Source: Tieghemiomyces parasiticus (taxonomy: Eukaryota > Kickxellomycota > Dimargaritomycetes > Dimargaritales > Dimargaritaceae). Taken from it: a stretch of DNA of 26,602 nucleotides. The translations under genes were made by a program, and so were the position numbers. Every line of letters begins with the position of its first letter. Position 1 is the stretch's first letter. The stretch is from the NCBI GenBank assembly GCA_027575765.1, contig JANBPT010000671.1:1-26602 (forward strand), given 5' to 3'. Positions 9,371 through 20,000 of this stretch are shown here, in pieces. Under the pieces are notes generated by a model. That model did no database searches. It was not told the origin of the DNA and saw only the letters and a program-made list of their open reading frames with translations.

Positions 9371-11098
9371 ATGTCCGCCACCAGCACCAAAGCAAGAGGC
9401 AAGCGGATTGCTATCGTGGGTTCCGGCGTATCCGGCCTGGGGGCCGCCTGGCTGCTGAGCCAACACAGTCCGCACTCGGTCACGCTGTACGAGAAAGAGG
9501 ACTACGTGGGGGGCCACACCCACACCGTCATGTATCAGCCGCCCACTCCCGCCCCTGGCGCCACCCGCACCGACAATGACGCCGGCCCAGTCCCAGCGCC
9601 GGTCCCCGTCGATACCGGTTTCATTGTCTACAATCGCCTCACCTACCCGAATCTCATTAATTTCTTCAAGACGCTGGACGTGGCTACCGAAGGTTCCGAC
9701 ATGTCCTTTGCCGTGAGCCGGGATCGTGGGCGCTTTGAGTGGGCCGGGTCGGACCTCACCACGTTGTTCGCCCAGGTGAGTAACCTGTGGCGGCCCGAGT
9801 TCTGGCGGATGCTCTATGACATCATCCGATTCAACCATCTCGCTACCGACCTCCTCAGCGACTCGGCAGTGGGGGACCCGACCAAGCTGACTATTGGCGA
9901 GTACCTCGACCGCCACGGCTACTCGGAAGCCTTCCGTCGCGATTATCTGATCCCCATGACCGCGGCAGTATGGTCGACTCCCATGGACAAGTGTGCGTTG
10001 GCGTTCCCAGCCTACACCCTCATCAAGTTTATGCACAACCATTGTCTGCTCAACATCCTCAATCGGCCCCAGTGGCGGACCGTAACGGGCGGGAGCTGGT
10101 CGTACGTACGCAAAGTGGTGGCTGGCCTGCGGGACATTCGGACGGGCACGGCCATTGTGTCCATCGTCCGCCGTCCCTCGGCCACCACTGGGAACACCAC
10201 GGTCGAGATTGTGGATAGCCAGGGCCGTACCGAGCAGTTTGATCACGTCGTGTTGTCTACCCACGCCGATCAATCGTTAGCCATCCTGGGCGACGACGCC
10301 ACCCCGGAGGAACGTGCCCTGCTCTCATCCTTCCAATTCACCTCGAACCACGCGGTCCTCCACGCCGACCCCAGCCTCATGCCTGCCCGTCGCGCCGCCT
10401 GGTGCAGTTGGAATTATTTGATGCGGTCGGCCGATTTCAAGGACCTTCGCCACCATGGCCAAACGGCCGTGACTTCGGCCCAGGTCACCAAGCTCGGCGG
10501 CACGGACACGGACACGACTAGATCGACCAATCTGCCAGATAACATTTCGTTGACGTACTGGATGAACCGCCTCCAAAACATTCCCGAGGACCAGTATGGT
10601 CCCATTCTGGTATCGCTCAACCCGCTCTACCCGCCACGTCCGGAGCTCACCTTGGGCCAGTGGGACTACACTCACCCACTCGTTACCCCGGAATCCGTGG
10701 CCGCCCAGGCCCGACTGGCCCAGTACCAGGCCCAGCAATTCGTCTGGATCGACCGGGAGCCCACGCACGGCGATGATGGTGGCAGTGTCGATCAGGATAC
10801 GGTCGCCGTTACTACTTCCGCCCCGATGCAAACCTCCTTCTGCGGCGCCTGGACCAAGTACGGGTTTCACGAAGACGGCCTCACCTCCGGTCTGAACGTC
10901 GCCACGGCCCTCGGTGCCACTTGCCCCTTCGAAATTAGCGATGCCACCCACATCCGCGATACTCCGGCGCCTAGTAGCGCCCTTCTCCGTGGCATGTTCG
11001 CTGTCCTCAATCTCTTGTTTGCGAACAGTGGCCCCATTTTCGGTGCGGTTTTACTGACTGTATTGCTCACCTTGGCTATCCAATCCTATGGCATATAA
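9371..11098 (+). CDS. FAD-dependent amine-oxidase-like oxidoreductase with C-terminal membrane anchor
   Basis: A 575-residue protein in one exon from an ATG. The N-terminus carries the FAD-binding Rossmann motif RIAIVGSGVSGLGAAWLL (GxGxxG at residues 17-22), followed by YEKEDYVGGHTHTV, the glycine-rich flavin contact typical of amine oxidase/COG2907-type proteins. DTGFIVYNRLTYPNL, MTAAVWSTP and the C-terminal FCGAWTKYGFHEDGLTSG, which closes the flavin site, match the same family. The last 36 residues are hydrophobic, with one clear membrane segment at about 555-571 ending in a short polar tail, so the enzyme is probably tail-anchored. Bacterial relatives sit beside cyclopropane fatty acid synthase genes, which hints at a lipid substrate, but there is no such neighbour here. 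The substrate is unknown. It converges on the tricalbin gene; two AATAAA hexamers lie 343 nt after the stop. Confidence 0.85.
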   Translation: MSATSTKARGKRIAIVGSGVSGLGAAWLLSQHSPHSVTLYEKEDYVGGHTHTVMYQPPTPAPGATRTDNDAGPVPAPVPVDTGFIVYNRLTYPNLINFFKTLDVATEGSDMSFAVSRDRGRFEWAGSDLTTLFAQVSNLWRPEFWRMLYDIIRFNHLATDLLSDSAVGDPTKLTIGEYLDRHGYSEAFRRDYLIPMTAAVWSTPMDKCALAFPAYTLIKFMHNHCLLNILNRPQWRTVTGGSWSYVRKVVAGLRDIRTGTAIVSIVRRPSATTGNTTVEIVDSQGRTEQFDHVVLSTHADQSLAILGDDATPEERALLSSFQFTSNHAVLHADPSLMPARRAAWCSWNYLMRSADFKDLRHHGQTAVTSAQVTKLGGTDTDTTRSTNLPDNISLTYWMNRLQNIPEDQYGPILVSLNPLYPPRPELTLGQWDYTHPLVTPESVAAQARLAQYQAQQFVWIDREPTHGDDGGSVDQDTVAVTTSAPMQTSFCGAWTKYGFHEDGLTSGLNVATALGATCPFEISDATHIRDTPAPSSALLRGMFAVLNLLFANSGPIFGAVLLTVLLTLAIQSYGI

Positions 11099-11296
11099 TA
11101 ACCCCCCTCCTCCTCCTTATTTAACGTTCATTAGTCGCCCCCCTATTCTCCAACTCTTAACTTTCGTATTCTCAACCTGTTGTATTTTCACTGTAATGGG
11201 TTCTTAACTGAATCATTGAGCCTACTCTACCGTATCTACTCTTATCTAAGCTCTTCAACGCACATCATATACCCCTCTCCTCTCTTCCCCGTGTCC

Positions 11297-11312
11297 CATA
11301 TATATATATATG
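11297..11312. repeat. TA-repeat palindrome
   Basis: C(AT)7G, a perfect 16-nt palindrome in the convergent 3' region. Probably a microsatellite. Confidence 0.7.
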
Positions 11313-11440
11313 CTGATCAACTTTATACAGACCGGATTCCTCCCATTACCATACCTTCGGTTCCACAATTCCGGGCCCGATTAGGTTTCACAAATGCGTA
11401 GATTAGGTGGTCGTTTACTAGAAATAGGGGTAGTCATGAA

Positions 11441-11452
11441 AATAAAAATAAA
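11441..11452 (+). terminator. Tandem AATAAA hexamers, candidate oxidase poly(A) signal
   Basis: Two adjacent AATAAA hexamers on the plus strand, 343 nt after the oxidase stop, would imply a long 3' UTR. They also lie beyond the tricalbin stop, so the two transcripts would overlap if both read this far. Confidence 0.3.
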
Positions 11453-11555
11453 TCAAAAACAAAGCATGGCCGAAGCCGACATGAGATAAATTATACCAAA
11501 ATAATAGAGATAATGGAAATGAAATAGAGCCTAATGCCACAATGCGAATCTCGTC

Positions 11556-14500
11556 CTAAAACAGCTTGTTCTTGATTTTGCTGATGGAAAACCGACCGTG
11601 GGCCCGACGGGGCGACATGCTACCAGTGCTTTCGGCGCCAGGGGTACCAGGACGCGGGAAATGGTTTCCGTTATCCATCACACCCGAGGCAGCCGCCGTC
11701 GGACTACCGGCAGCGGCCTGGGTGGTGGTGGAGGGCATGGGCGGTACCTGAGGATACTGATCGCGAGACCCCCGGGCCTCGCCACTGCTTCCGCTACCCC
11801 CGCCGAAACTTTCACGGGAACGCATGGCACCGGCCAGGCGGCCCAAACGGGAGCCCCGACTGATCGATTCGCGTGACGGGGTGGATGGTCGCGGAGGAGG
11901 TTGAAGCATGCCGACATTGTTGCTACCCTGGTTGGCGGCCCGGGATGCAGGCGGGGTAGGGGGGCTCAGGTCAGGGGTTGAGCCGGCCGGATGGATTGTG
12001 GCAACGCCTGGTTGTGAGCTCGCACCGGCGGCGGTAGTCGTCGTCGTCTCCGGGGTGATCATCCTCCCCTCCTCTTGCTTCGAATGCTTGCGGCTGTGGT
12101 GTAGGTGAGGCATGTGGAGACTGGGTCGGTGACCTAGGTGGTGCGAATGGGGCTGGGTCTCTGCCTCCGGAGGTACCATATTAGGTGTATTACTGTCTCC
12201 TGTACCACCGCCAACCTCGGTGGTCTTGGTGTCGCTGCGCATACCCCAGGTACTGCCAATTTGAGGTATAAACTCGACGGTGAGATGCATCAGCCCATGG
12301 TCCTCGGCGGGCGACGTGACGGCGACATCAGCGTGGGGACGTTCAGGAGTGATATACTGCCAGACGCGCAGGTCGTAGCTCCACAGATCACGGTCGCCGC
12401 TGAATGTGTTATGATCGCGCACGGTAAGGTTGATCACGTCCTCATCCGTACCACTGAGAGAAACCTTGAATTCCTCGTCCCACGTCGGGTTGAGAGTCTT
12501 CTTTTGCACCTTGGTCTTAAACAGGGACCGCCCGTTCATCTTGGCCCGAACGTACGGGTCGCTCAAGCCGTTAGAGTCGACGGCCGGGAGGTTCTCGGCG
12601 CGTTGCACGTGGATGCTCAGAGTGCCCGGCTCCATGGTGGCGCCCGAGGTGGCTCCCGCCCCGCGGGGGTCGGTTGCCGAGTCACCCGGGATAGTACCCA
12701 CAGTAGGACCCACGGCGGCGTTCGGGTAGGCTGCCGTTCCGGTGTTTCTCAAACTAGACGAGCCCGACGCCCCATCGGCGGCCTGGCGGGTCGCAGCCTG
12801 GCCTCGTTGGGGCGCCGCTTCGCCCTGGGGCGTCCCTTCCCGTTTAACTAAATCCTCCAGGCGCACATACGTCTCCACTTCGTTGGGCGGCGGATACACG
12901 ACCCGGCCGGCCAGCTCAACCGTACTGATCCCGGGACCGCGTGGGGGCCCAGACTCATTATCGCCTTCAGTGCTGCTCTGTCCGCCCGCGTGGGGACCCG
13001 GACCGTGGCGGTGGATCCGGTTGATACGCGTGATGGAACCCAGCCCATTGACGAGGGCCTTGGCGCCCCCGCCGACCACGTGTCCGCCCTTTCCCAGGGC
13101 CTTGCCGGCGAGATGGGCCGACCCAGTGGCCATGCGGATGGGGGCCTTGACGACGGACTCAGCGGCCTGCATCTTGGTCATACGCTGCTCGCACTCGTTC
13201 ACGTACCGTGGGTTGAATAGCATGCGCAGGATCACGCCGCCGCTGGGACGGGACTCGCGATCGTAGATTGGGTAGTACCCGGTGACCAGCTCGTCGACCG
13301 GGAGGGCCCCCAGCTCAATGTCGGTGAGGCCCAGGCGCGTGTGATTCTGGATCTTGTTCCAGTCAAACACCTCCAACTGCAAGTGAGCAATGTGCCGCGC
13401 CGTAATGGGAATCTCGCAGGTCGAATGCCACACCGGATTGAGCGTCTTCTTAATGGCCTGCGTCTTGTGCACCTTTTCGCCGTTCATCGATACCACAACG
13501 TAGGGGTCGCTGGTTCCGGAATTGTCGGCGGCGGCCAGGTCGGCGGCCTCCACCACCTCCAGGTGCAGGATACCGAAGTTGGTTATGGACTCACTGGGCG
13601 CCATCTCCATTTCGGTGGGCACAAAGTCGAAGCTGACCCGAACCTCGCCCGTCTTTTGCTCCAGCGGGAGCCACACCCCGTTCTCGGGCCGGAGGTACTC
13701 GGGCGTGAGGAGCTCGCGCATCGGCAGGGTCCACTTGCCCAGAAACAGGCGGTCGTTGTCCTCGTCGCTGTGCAAGGCCAAGCTGACATAGTTGTAGTCG
13801 AGCTCGGGCGTGGCGAACTGGCATACTTCGTCCCACTTGCGCACCTGGGAGCCCCGTGCGAAAGCCGTGCGGTGGGCTGGGTTGTACTCGTTGTCGTTGA
13901 GTGACACCAGGACCTGCACGGGGGCGGCCGACTGCAGCCCGCGCGCTTCGTGAACGGTGAGGCGGACGATACCAGCGGTGTAATCAGTAAAGTCAGCCAC
14001 CGACGAGGATGGGGGGTTGGCGGGGGTTACGTCATCTGAGTTGGCCGGGTGGGGCGGGTTGACAGTGAGGTGGCGGGACGGGGCCGGCGGGTGTGGCGCG
14101 TTGGGTTCCTCGCCGACAGCAGCATTCGTCTCGGGGCTCTCGGGCTGGGCGGTGGTAGCGGTCGACAGGGAGGGGCTAGCGGTCGGCTGGGCCGGGGGGC
14201 TTTCGCCCGACTTGGCGGTGGCCTCGCGCGGGGCGTCCTGGACGCTCTTCCGGTGGCTGTCGAGCTCGTCTTTAGGGGGGCGGGTTTCGCCAGTGACGGG
14301 GTCGGTGACAACGATGGGGGCATCAGGGGTGATGGGCAGAATGGGGAAGAACTCGGCCGTGTAGTACAGGGTACCCTTCATCTTTCCTGAATGCTGGCGC
14401 AGGTTGGCGGCGGCGCGCAGGGCGGGCCCCAGCGCGTAGGTCCCGGGTGCCGTCTGGTCACCGAGCAACTGGCGCACCTGGAAGAAAGTCTCGCCCAGCG

Positions 14501-17060
14501 TCCTGTCCTTCTCGACCTTGTTGTAGTCCATGCACTCCAGAACGACCGTCTCGTTGATGCGGTGGACCGGGATCACGAACGTCTCGTGCCACACCGGGTC
14601 CAGGTCGTTTTCAATGATGCGAGTGCGCGCCTGCTGCTTGGTGTGTACCAACACCTTCACGTAGGGGTCGGACTTGCCAATCTGCTCCACGTTTCGGAGA
14701 CCGCGGGCTTCCAGCAGGTTGAGCTTGACCACGCCGATGCTGGGCAGTGTGGCCGGATCGGTGCCGCCCGCCGCGAACCCCTCGTCCACCAGCACAGGGC
14801 GCCATGCGAAGTCCAGGCGCAGGCGGCCGCCCGCGGGGCCCTTGAGCGGGAACCAGGCGTTTTGCTTTTCCACCTGGCTCAGGCCGTGTTCCAGCGGGCA
14901 GTTGAGGATACCAAGGTCCAAGTCGGTATGAAGGCGACTGTCGCGCATCACAAAGCGCAGGTTGGTGCGTTCCTTGTCGGCCACGAATAGTTCGTGGGAC
15001 TCGCTCCACATGGGCTTGTTGGACCGCTTCATGGTCTTGGTGCGGAGGATCACCTTGCCGTTCAGGTACACCACGACGTAGGGGCTATATTGGCCCACTG
15101 ACGAGTGACGCGTGTCCAGGTCGGAGGCTTGCACGACGGTGAAACGCAGCAGGCCGCTGTTGGATTCCATGGGCAGCTCGGTGCCCTCGGCGTCCTTAAC
15201 GGGCGTGGCCACGGGGAAGTAGGCACCCGACCAGTACAACTCGCCGGCAGGCTTTCCGTTGCGGGTGAGCGGGGTGGTCTCGCCCGTGAGCTGCACCTCC
15301 TCCTGAAGGCGGGCCAGGTCGAAGCTACCCGTGCAGATGGTCTTGCGGCCAGTCAGCACCTCAAACTCCATTGTGTCCGTGATGTTCATGAGCAGCAGTG
15401 GGGAGGAGAAGTCGTAGGACGGGTTGGCAGTGTTGTGCTTGGGTGGGGTCTCAAGGGCGCCGATCTTACCGCCCACGTTGACCCGCACGAACGGGTCGAT
15501 GGTACCCAGGCGGTCAATGTTGGGCAGGTTGCGGGCTGAGCGCACCGTCATCATGAACACGCCGCAGGCGGAGGCCACAGAGTTGGCGCCGTTCATCATG
15601 GCATCCACATCCACCAGGAAGGCATTAGGGGAGTAGAGCATGGGGCCCATGTTGGCGTTGATCTGCTCTTGAATGAAGGACTTGAGGCCGGGGATGTTGG
15701 TCACGTCAAAGCCTAGCGTGTCGCCGCCCACGGGCTTGAGCACAAAGTCAATCATAGGCGGGCTCAAAAAGCTCACCTCAACCGTTTTGACCAGCGGCAG
15801 GGTGGGCATGAGGCGGAGCTTGACGCGGAGTTTGCCGGAGAAGACCATGTCCTCGACCAGGATGGGCATGCCGGCGCCCACCACGCCTTTGCCTACGCGG
15901 ATGGTGAGCACGATCTTGGGGTTGACCCGTTCCTCGCGCTCGCGCGGGGTCAGATCTGACACGTCGTTGGGGGTAAAGGAGGCCTCCCAGTCCATTAGAA
16001 TCACATCGGGGTCGTCCTTGCCGAAAGTCCGCACCGATTCGATGCGGGGCGCCTTACTGCCTAGGGTGAAGGTGGTGAGACGGACAGAATTGATGAACCC
16101 TGGGGTGTTGGCGGCCAAGATGGCGTCGGCCTGCTCAATCACGATGGCGGACAGGGCCGGCTCAAAGGTTAACCAGAAGCGTGTCATGAAGGCGTTGAGC
16201 CATTCAACGCTCTCCAGGCCAGTCTCGAACTGCGGTAGGATGAGCTCGCGGCGAATGTCATCGCGCACTCGGTACCGGAAGCGCGACACGGCGTTGCGGT
16301 AGTAGGTGGCGACGAAGGCCATGACCACAAGACACCCAAAGATGCCAGCGCCGATCTTGGTGAGGAACCAGGTGATGGGGACCGTGACCATCAGGACGGC
16401 GGCGTTGCGGTACGTCTCGCTGCGGTCAAATTGGTCAAGCAGAGCCTGCACCGTATCGAGCGGACCCGTTCCCTTTTGGGCCTCGACGGCGCCAGCCTCG
16501 CGCCAGCCGGCCACCGCAGGGTCCAGGGGCTGGTTATCGTCGGCGGAGAGGGGGCTACCAGGATGGGCGAAGGCAGGAGAGGTGGGTGAGGCGGGCGAGG
16601 TGGGGCCGCGTGAGTTGGACCGCTTGGTGGCGGTGCGGATGGTAATGGTCTTGGGCCGGCCCAGGGCTCGGTTGGTCGTGTGTATCGGGGCGGAGGCTAG
16701 GATTTCCGGGGGAGGAGCAGGGGGTGTATGGCCCGCGCCCAAGGCGCTGCTGGCCAGGCTAGCCCCGTCGCCGCTCGAACTTGACGATGAGCCATGGCTG
16801 GTCGGCGGGTGGGGCTCAGAGGGTTGGCGGTTGAAACCTGGCTTGTCCGGATGGTTGCTGAACTTGTGGGCCTTGTGCAAGCCGCGGGTAAGTTTCTGAG
16901 CGGCTGGATTTGCCGCCTCGTCGAGGACCTGTTGGCGCTTGTCCTGCGGATTGACGCTGTCGTCGAAGTTATTGCCGATGCCGTCCGGGCGCATGGCCTT
17001 TTGCTCGTCGCTAAAGTTGTGCTGTTGGGTGGCGGCAGCGCCGTGCGTGGACTGCGACAT
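11556..17060 (-). CDS. Tricalbin: ER-plasma membrane tether with SMP and six C2 domains
   Basis: A single-exon gene of 1834 residues from ATG at 17060. Order: disordered N-terminus (1-215); hydrophobic hairpin at about 218-255 that anchors in the ER; RFRYRVRDDIRREL; SMP lipid-transfer domain at about 277-490; C2 domains at about 498-615, 636-756, 775-906, 1029-1148, 1162-1284 and 1478-1598; a Ser/Pro/Gly-rich tail ending KIKNKLF. Yeast Tcb1-3 and plant/animal E-Syts share this plan; they tether cortical ER to the plasma membrane and move glycerolipids. Calcium-site acidic residues look complete only in the sixth C2 (Asp1495, Asp1501, Asp1549, Asp1556) and nearly so in the fifth (Asp1179, Asp1185, Asp1233, with Asn at 1235). 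The second and fourth lack the SDPY motif and are probably calcium-independent. Yeast tricalbins are about 1180-1550 residues, so this one is long, mostly through its disordered linkers. Identity is firm; orthology to one Tcb is not. Confidence 0.96.
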   Translation of the reverse strand: MSQSTHGAAATQQHNFSDEQKAMRPDGIGNNFDDSVNPQDKRQQVLDEAANPAAQKLTRGLHKAHKFSNHPDKPGFNRQPSEPHPPTSHGSSSSSSGDGASLASSALGAGHTPPAPPPEILASAPIHTTNRALGRPKTITIRTATKRSNSRGPTSPASPTSPAFAHPGSPLSADDNQPLDPAVAGWREAGAVEAQKGTGPLDTVQALLDQFDRSETYRNAAVLMVTVPITWFLTKIGAGIFGCLVVMAFVATYYRNAVSRFRYRVRDDIRRELILPQFETGLESVEWLNAFMTRFWLTFEPALSAIVIEQADAILAANTPGFINSVRLTTFTLGSKAPRIESVRTFGKDDPDVILMDWEASFTPNDVSDLTPREREERVNPKIVLTIRVGKGVVGAGMPILVEDMVFSGKLRVKLRLMPTLPLVKTVEVSFLSPPMIDFVLKPVGGDTLGFDVTNIPGLKSFIQEQINANMGPMLYSPNAFLVDVDAMMNGANSVASACGVFMMTVRSARNLPNIDRLGTIDPFVRVNVGGKIGALETPPKHNTANPSYDFSSPLLLMNITDTMEFEVLTGRKTICTGSFDLARLQEEVQLTGETTPLTRNGKPAGELYWSGAYFPVATPVKDAEGTELPMESNSGLLRFTVVQASDLDTRHSSVGQYSPYVVVYLNGKVILRTKTMKRSNKPMWSESHELFVADKERTNLRFVMRDSRLHTDLDLGILNCPLEHGLSQVEKQNAWFPLKGPAGGRLRLDFAWRPVLVDEGFAAGGTDPATLPSIGVVKLNLLEARGLRNVEQIGKSDPYVKVLVHTKQQARTRIIENDLDPVWHETFVIPVHRINETVVLECMDYNKVEKDRTLGETFFQVRQLLGDQTAPGTYALGPALRAAANLRQHSGKMKGTLYYTAEFFPILPITPDAPIVVTDPVTGETRPPKDELDSHRKSVQDAPREATAKSGESPPAQPTASPSLSTATTAQPESPETNAAVGEEPNAPHPPAPSRHLTVNPPHPANSDDVTPANPPSSSVADFTDYTAGIVRLTVHEARGLQSAAPVQVLVSLNDNEYNPAHRTAFARGSQVRKWDEVCQFATPELDYNYVSLALHSDEDNDRLFLGKWTLPMRELLTPEYLRPENGVWLPLEQKTGEVRVSFDFVPTEMEMAPSESITNFGILHLEVVEAADLAAADNSGTSDPYVVVSMNGEKVHKTQAIKKTLNPVWHSTCEIPITARHIAHLQLEVFDWNKIQNHTRLGLTDIELGALPVDELVTGYYPIYDRESRPSGGVILRMLFNPRYVNECEQRMTKMQAAESVVKAPIRMATGSAHLAGKALGKGGHVVGGGAKALVNGLGSITRINRIHRHGPGPHAGGQSSTEGDNESGPPRGPGISTVELAGRVVYPPPNEVETYVRLEDLVKREGTPQGEAAPQRGQAATRQAADGASGSSSLRNTGTAAYPNAAVGPTVGTIPGDSATDPRGAGATSGATMEPGTLSIHVQRAENLPAVDSNGLSDPYVRAKMNGRSLFKTKVQKKTLNPTWDEEFKVSLSGTDEDVINLTVRDHNTFSGDRDLWSYDLRVWQYITPERPHADVAVTSPAEDHGLMHLTVEFIPQIGSTWGMRSDTKTTEVGGGTGDSNTPNMVPPEAETQPHSHHLGHRPSLHMPHLHHSRKHSKQEEGRMITPETTTTTAAGASSQPGVATIHPAGSTPDLSPPTPPASRAANQGSNNVGMLQPPPRPSTPSRESISRGSRLGRLAGAMRSRESFGGGSGSSGEARGSRDQYPQVPPMPSTTTQAAAGSPTAAASGVMDNGNHFPRPGTPGAESTGSMSPRRAHGRFSISKIKNKLF

Positions 17061-20000
17061 GGTGAGTCAAAAGGGCGGGGAGGGACGACGAGGGAAATAG
17101 CCAGTGCAACGAAGGAGATGGGTCGGGCCAGTTTCCCCAAGGGGCGTATAAAAAGCAAAGGGGGGGTAGTTAAGGCTGATAAAACCACAAGGCCGGGGGA
17201 GGGGATTCGGGGTCAACCCCGAGCTGGCGAATGGACGGCTCCGCGTGGTCAAAGTGTGGGGCGAGGTGGGCAGGTCGGGCAGTCCAACCGTCAAGGTTGC
17301 AGGTTCAGTGAGGAACGGCCCAGGCGGGCAGAGTATGATTTGCGGATGGACCAGGCTGTGGAAGGTAAAAGGTACCGGCTGGGCCTAACGGGGCAGTGGG
17401 TTAGCAATTGGAGTATTTAAAGGGTATGGGGCTGAATGAGGTACATAGATACGGTGGCTACACGGGCGATTCCCGGCCGTGGGGCAAGAGTCCGTATCTC
17501 GGAACTTTGGAGGCGCAGGTTTAGGAAGGGGCGAAGAGACTATCGGGAAGGGCGGAAACCGGTTGGCTACGTGCAGCGACTACAGAAGGGGAAAGTGGCA
17601 AGGTGGTGGCGGCGGCGGTAGTGGTAGTGACGGACGGTGCGGCTGATGAGCAGGGCGGCAGGAGGGCCTGGATACACGGCCGTAAAGAATACACGAGGGG
17701 CGAGGACACAGAGAAGTTACAGTGGTGAGTTAGGGCGCAGAGAACCGCTCAAAACTAACTAGTCAGGGTGAACGGTATGCAAGGTTGGCGTGGTCGATAA
17801 GGAAGACAGTATATGAAGAGCGGCTATCCAAGTGAAGATGCAGGAGGTGGCACCAAGACATCAAAAGGACGGGGACCTGTCAATGAATACGTAAGGCTAC
17901 ACCGAAAGGGGAAGGGGATTCGGTCCACCTTCTCTCTACATCATGGGTGCTGCCGGCCCCCCGACTACCTGGCCAAAATCACCGCCCTTCTGGTCAGTAG
18001 GGTGAGACCCCCGGGCTGGGCGCGGGGGGGTGGCCAATTGGTACCCTATTCACCTACCTAACGCCACGTGAATCGGTCCAATGCTTTTAACGGTCGGGGC
18101 AGCGGGCGCGGTAACGGCAGAGCAGTCGAGTGAGACCCTAGCGAGTCTAGGCAGTAGCCGACGACGGGGGTTTTACGCAGGAATATGGACGGAGATGAGC
18201 CGGAGGGATGCAAGTGCAAGCCAGGCTGAAGACAGGTAACAATGTAGGTGTAGAGGAACCCGCGTAGTACAAGGCCCGGTTATATAAAGCGCAGAGGAAA
18301 TTTCGTCGGAACCTGGAGAGGCCGGCACCCGCGACCCTTATAACCTGAGCTGGTGGGTATGCTGCCCCAGAAATTCTGTCGGATACTGATACCGTCACTC
18401 ACACACGAGCCCCTCCCGCCTGCTAAATTGGCGGCGGGGGGCTAGGAAGGGGGCAGGGTGATGCCCTCGTACCCGTACGGATCGCTGTCCTTGCACCCTC
18501 CCCTGCTCATTAGGCCATTTGCGGTGGCCTACGGAGCCGGCCGTTGTTCACCGACCCTCCAACGACGTAATGCAAGGCAGGTGAACGTGGGAGGGGGGGG
18601 ACGGTCGCTGCATGAAGAGCATAAATGAACCGGCGGGACGTGTGACCGAGTTTGTTTCCCCGGGCGTAAGTGCGGCCGCACCTGCATTAACCCTTCCCAC
18701 CCTCCTGCTAGCCCTCGTACCCTCGCCACAGGGCGCTGCCATCCGACATTGTTCAGCAACGCCATCCTGGACGTGTCGTGTCCTTGATCAATTCAGTTCG
18801 AAATGACTGACGATGCTTTGATAAGCCTGCCAAGAGGTCCACCTCGGCCGTGGCGCCCCCCTCTCTCTCTCTCCCACGAAATCGTGTTTTCCGCCCCCCC
18901 CCCACAGCTGTTGTATGGAAGGGCGGATTGTGCGCCTGGGCTGCTGTAGGCCGACGATATGTACCCTACAAGGTGACCATGGTCTACGTCACTTCCCGTT
19001 CCCCTCCCTTGAGACCCCACATGTACCTCAGTATCGGACGGGGTTGACAGGGTACCTGTAACGGTGGGTTGCGTTCGTAACATGGTAGATGTAGTGGCGC
19101 GGGGCAGAGGTAATGAGGGATGGCCCCACTGGCGGCGGGGGCCACCGGTATTGACCTGCCTAAAAAACGGTTTAAATTAGGGGCCCCGTCATCCACGGTA
19201 GCCTCGATACCCTGCAACTTGTTACGCAAGACCGGTTCGATCGACCCTCATTTGTTGTTCCACGCTACACTTTACCCATGACTTCAATACCTGGCCAAAC
19301 ACAGTCGCGAGTGTGTATCCGTCTGACGAATCGCGGAGGCTAAGTAGACCGCACCGAATAATCCACCATCCCTCAGGGAGGGGCCGCGGCCACTGCGTCA
19401 CTGACTACCGGGCATGGCCGTATGACGTGCTGGCCTGGCCGGCGGTTGCAGCGGGCTATATGCGAATTCCAAGGCATACACACCGGTCAACCAAGGCAAT
19501 GGGCAGAAGCTATATTCTTACACTGCTCCACTAGACCCTCTCAGGCCGCCCATGTTCCCTGTAACACTGTTCGATTACAGACATGGGCCAGTCTAAGTGA
19601 TCGGGGCGAGGCCCGTGTCTTTCCCGCGGCTAGGTGCGGGGCAAAACACTGCTCTCCCAGGCGTCCATTCACGACGTCACTTTGTATGCCCCCTTCAGAC
19701 CGTCTAGCTGTCGTGGTTCGATATAATTGGCGGTCCAACAATCCGGTATGCGTCCTGGGAGGCTAACGCTACGCCACCACCATACTTCTCTCGCACTCTT
19801 CGGTTGATGTCACCCCCTCCCCACCTGAAGCATTCATCACCAGAGCTAGACTCCTAGGAAGCCCCCTCCCAATGCGGCGAGTTGGAAGGCTAACCAATGC
19901 ATAGTGCAGGTATTCTTCCAACAATCAAGTCGCCCCCGGGGCTGGCTACTGCGCTACATAGCCAGAGTCGCTTCATTGATGTACTCTACCGCAAGGCGGG

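Larger units (their letters stand above)
11099..11555. other. Convergent 3' intergenic region
   Basis: 457 nt between the stops of the oxidase (plus) and tricalbin (minus). It is clearly AT-richer than its surroundings and contains a TA-repeat palindrome and A-rich tracts, fitting the 3' UTRs of both genes. No coding frame is supported. Confidence 0.6.

Noticed and set aside
9311..10273. 320-codon minus-strand open frame opposite the oxidase gene
   Set aside because: The plus strand is a clear flavoprotein with GC-rich third positions, which leaves the opposite frame free of stops. The minus reading has no family features.
12138..16899. Several long plus-strand open frames (150-240 codons) opposite tricalbin
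   Set aside because: They are antisense shadows of a GC-rich coding sequence; the minus strand has unbroken SMP and C2 domains.
17147..17155. TATAAAAAG as a tricalbin TATA box
   Set aside because: It is on the plus strand, pointing away from the minus-strand gene, so I did not assign it.
19234..19250. tRNA B-box-like GGTTCGA
   Set aside because: No pairing T stem, no anticodon arm and no acceptor stem around it.
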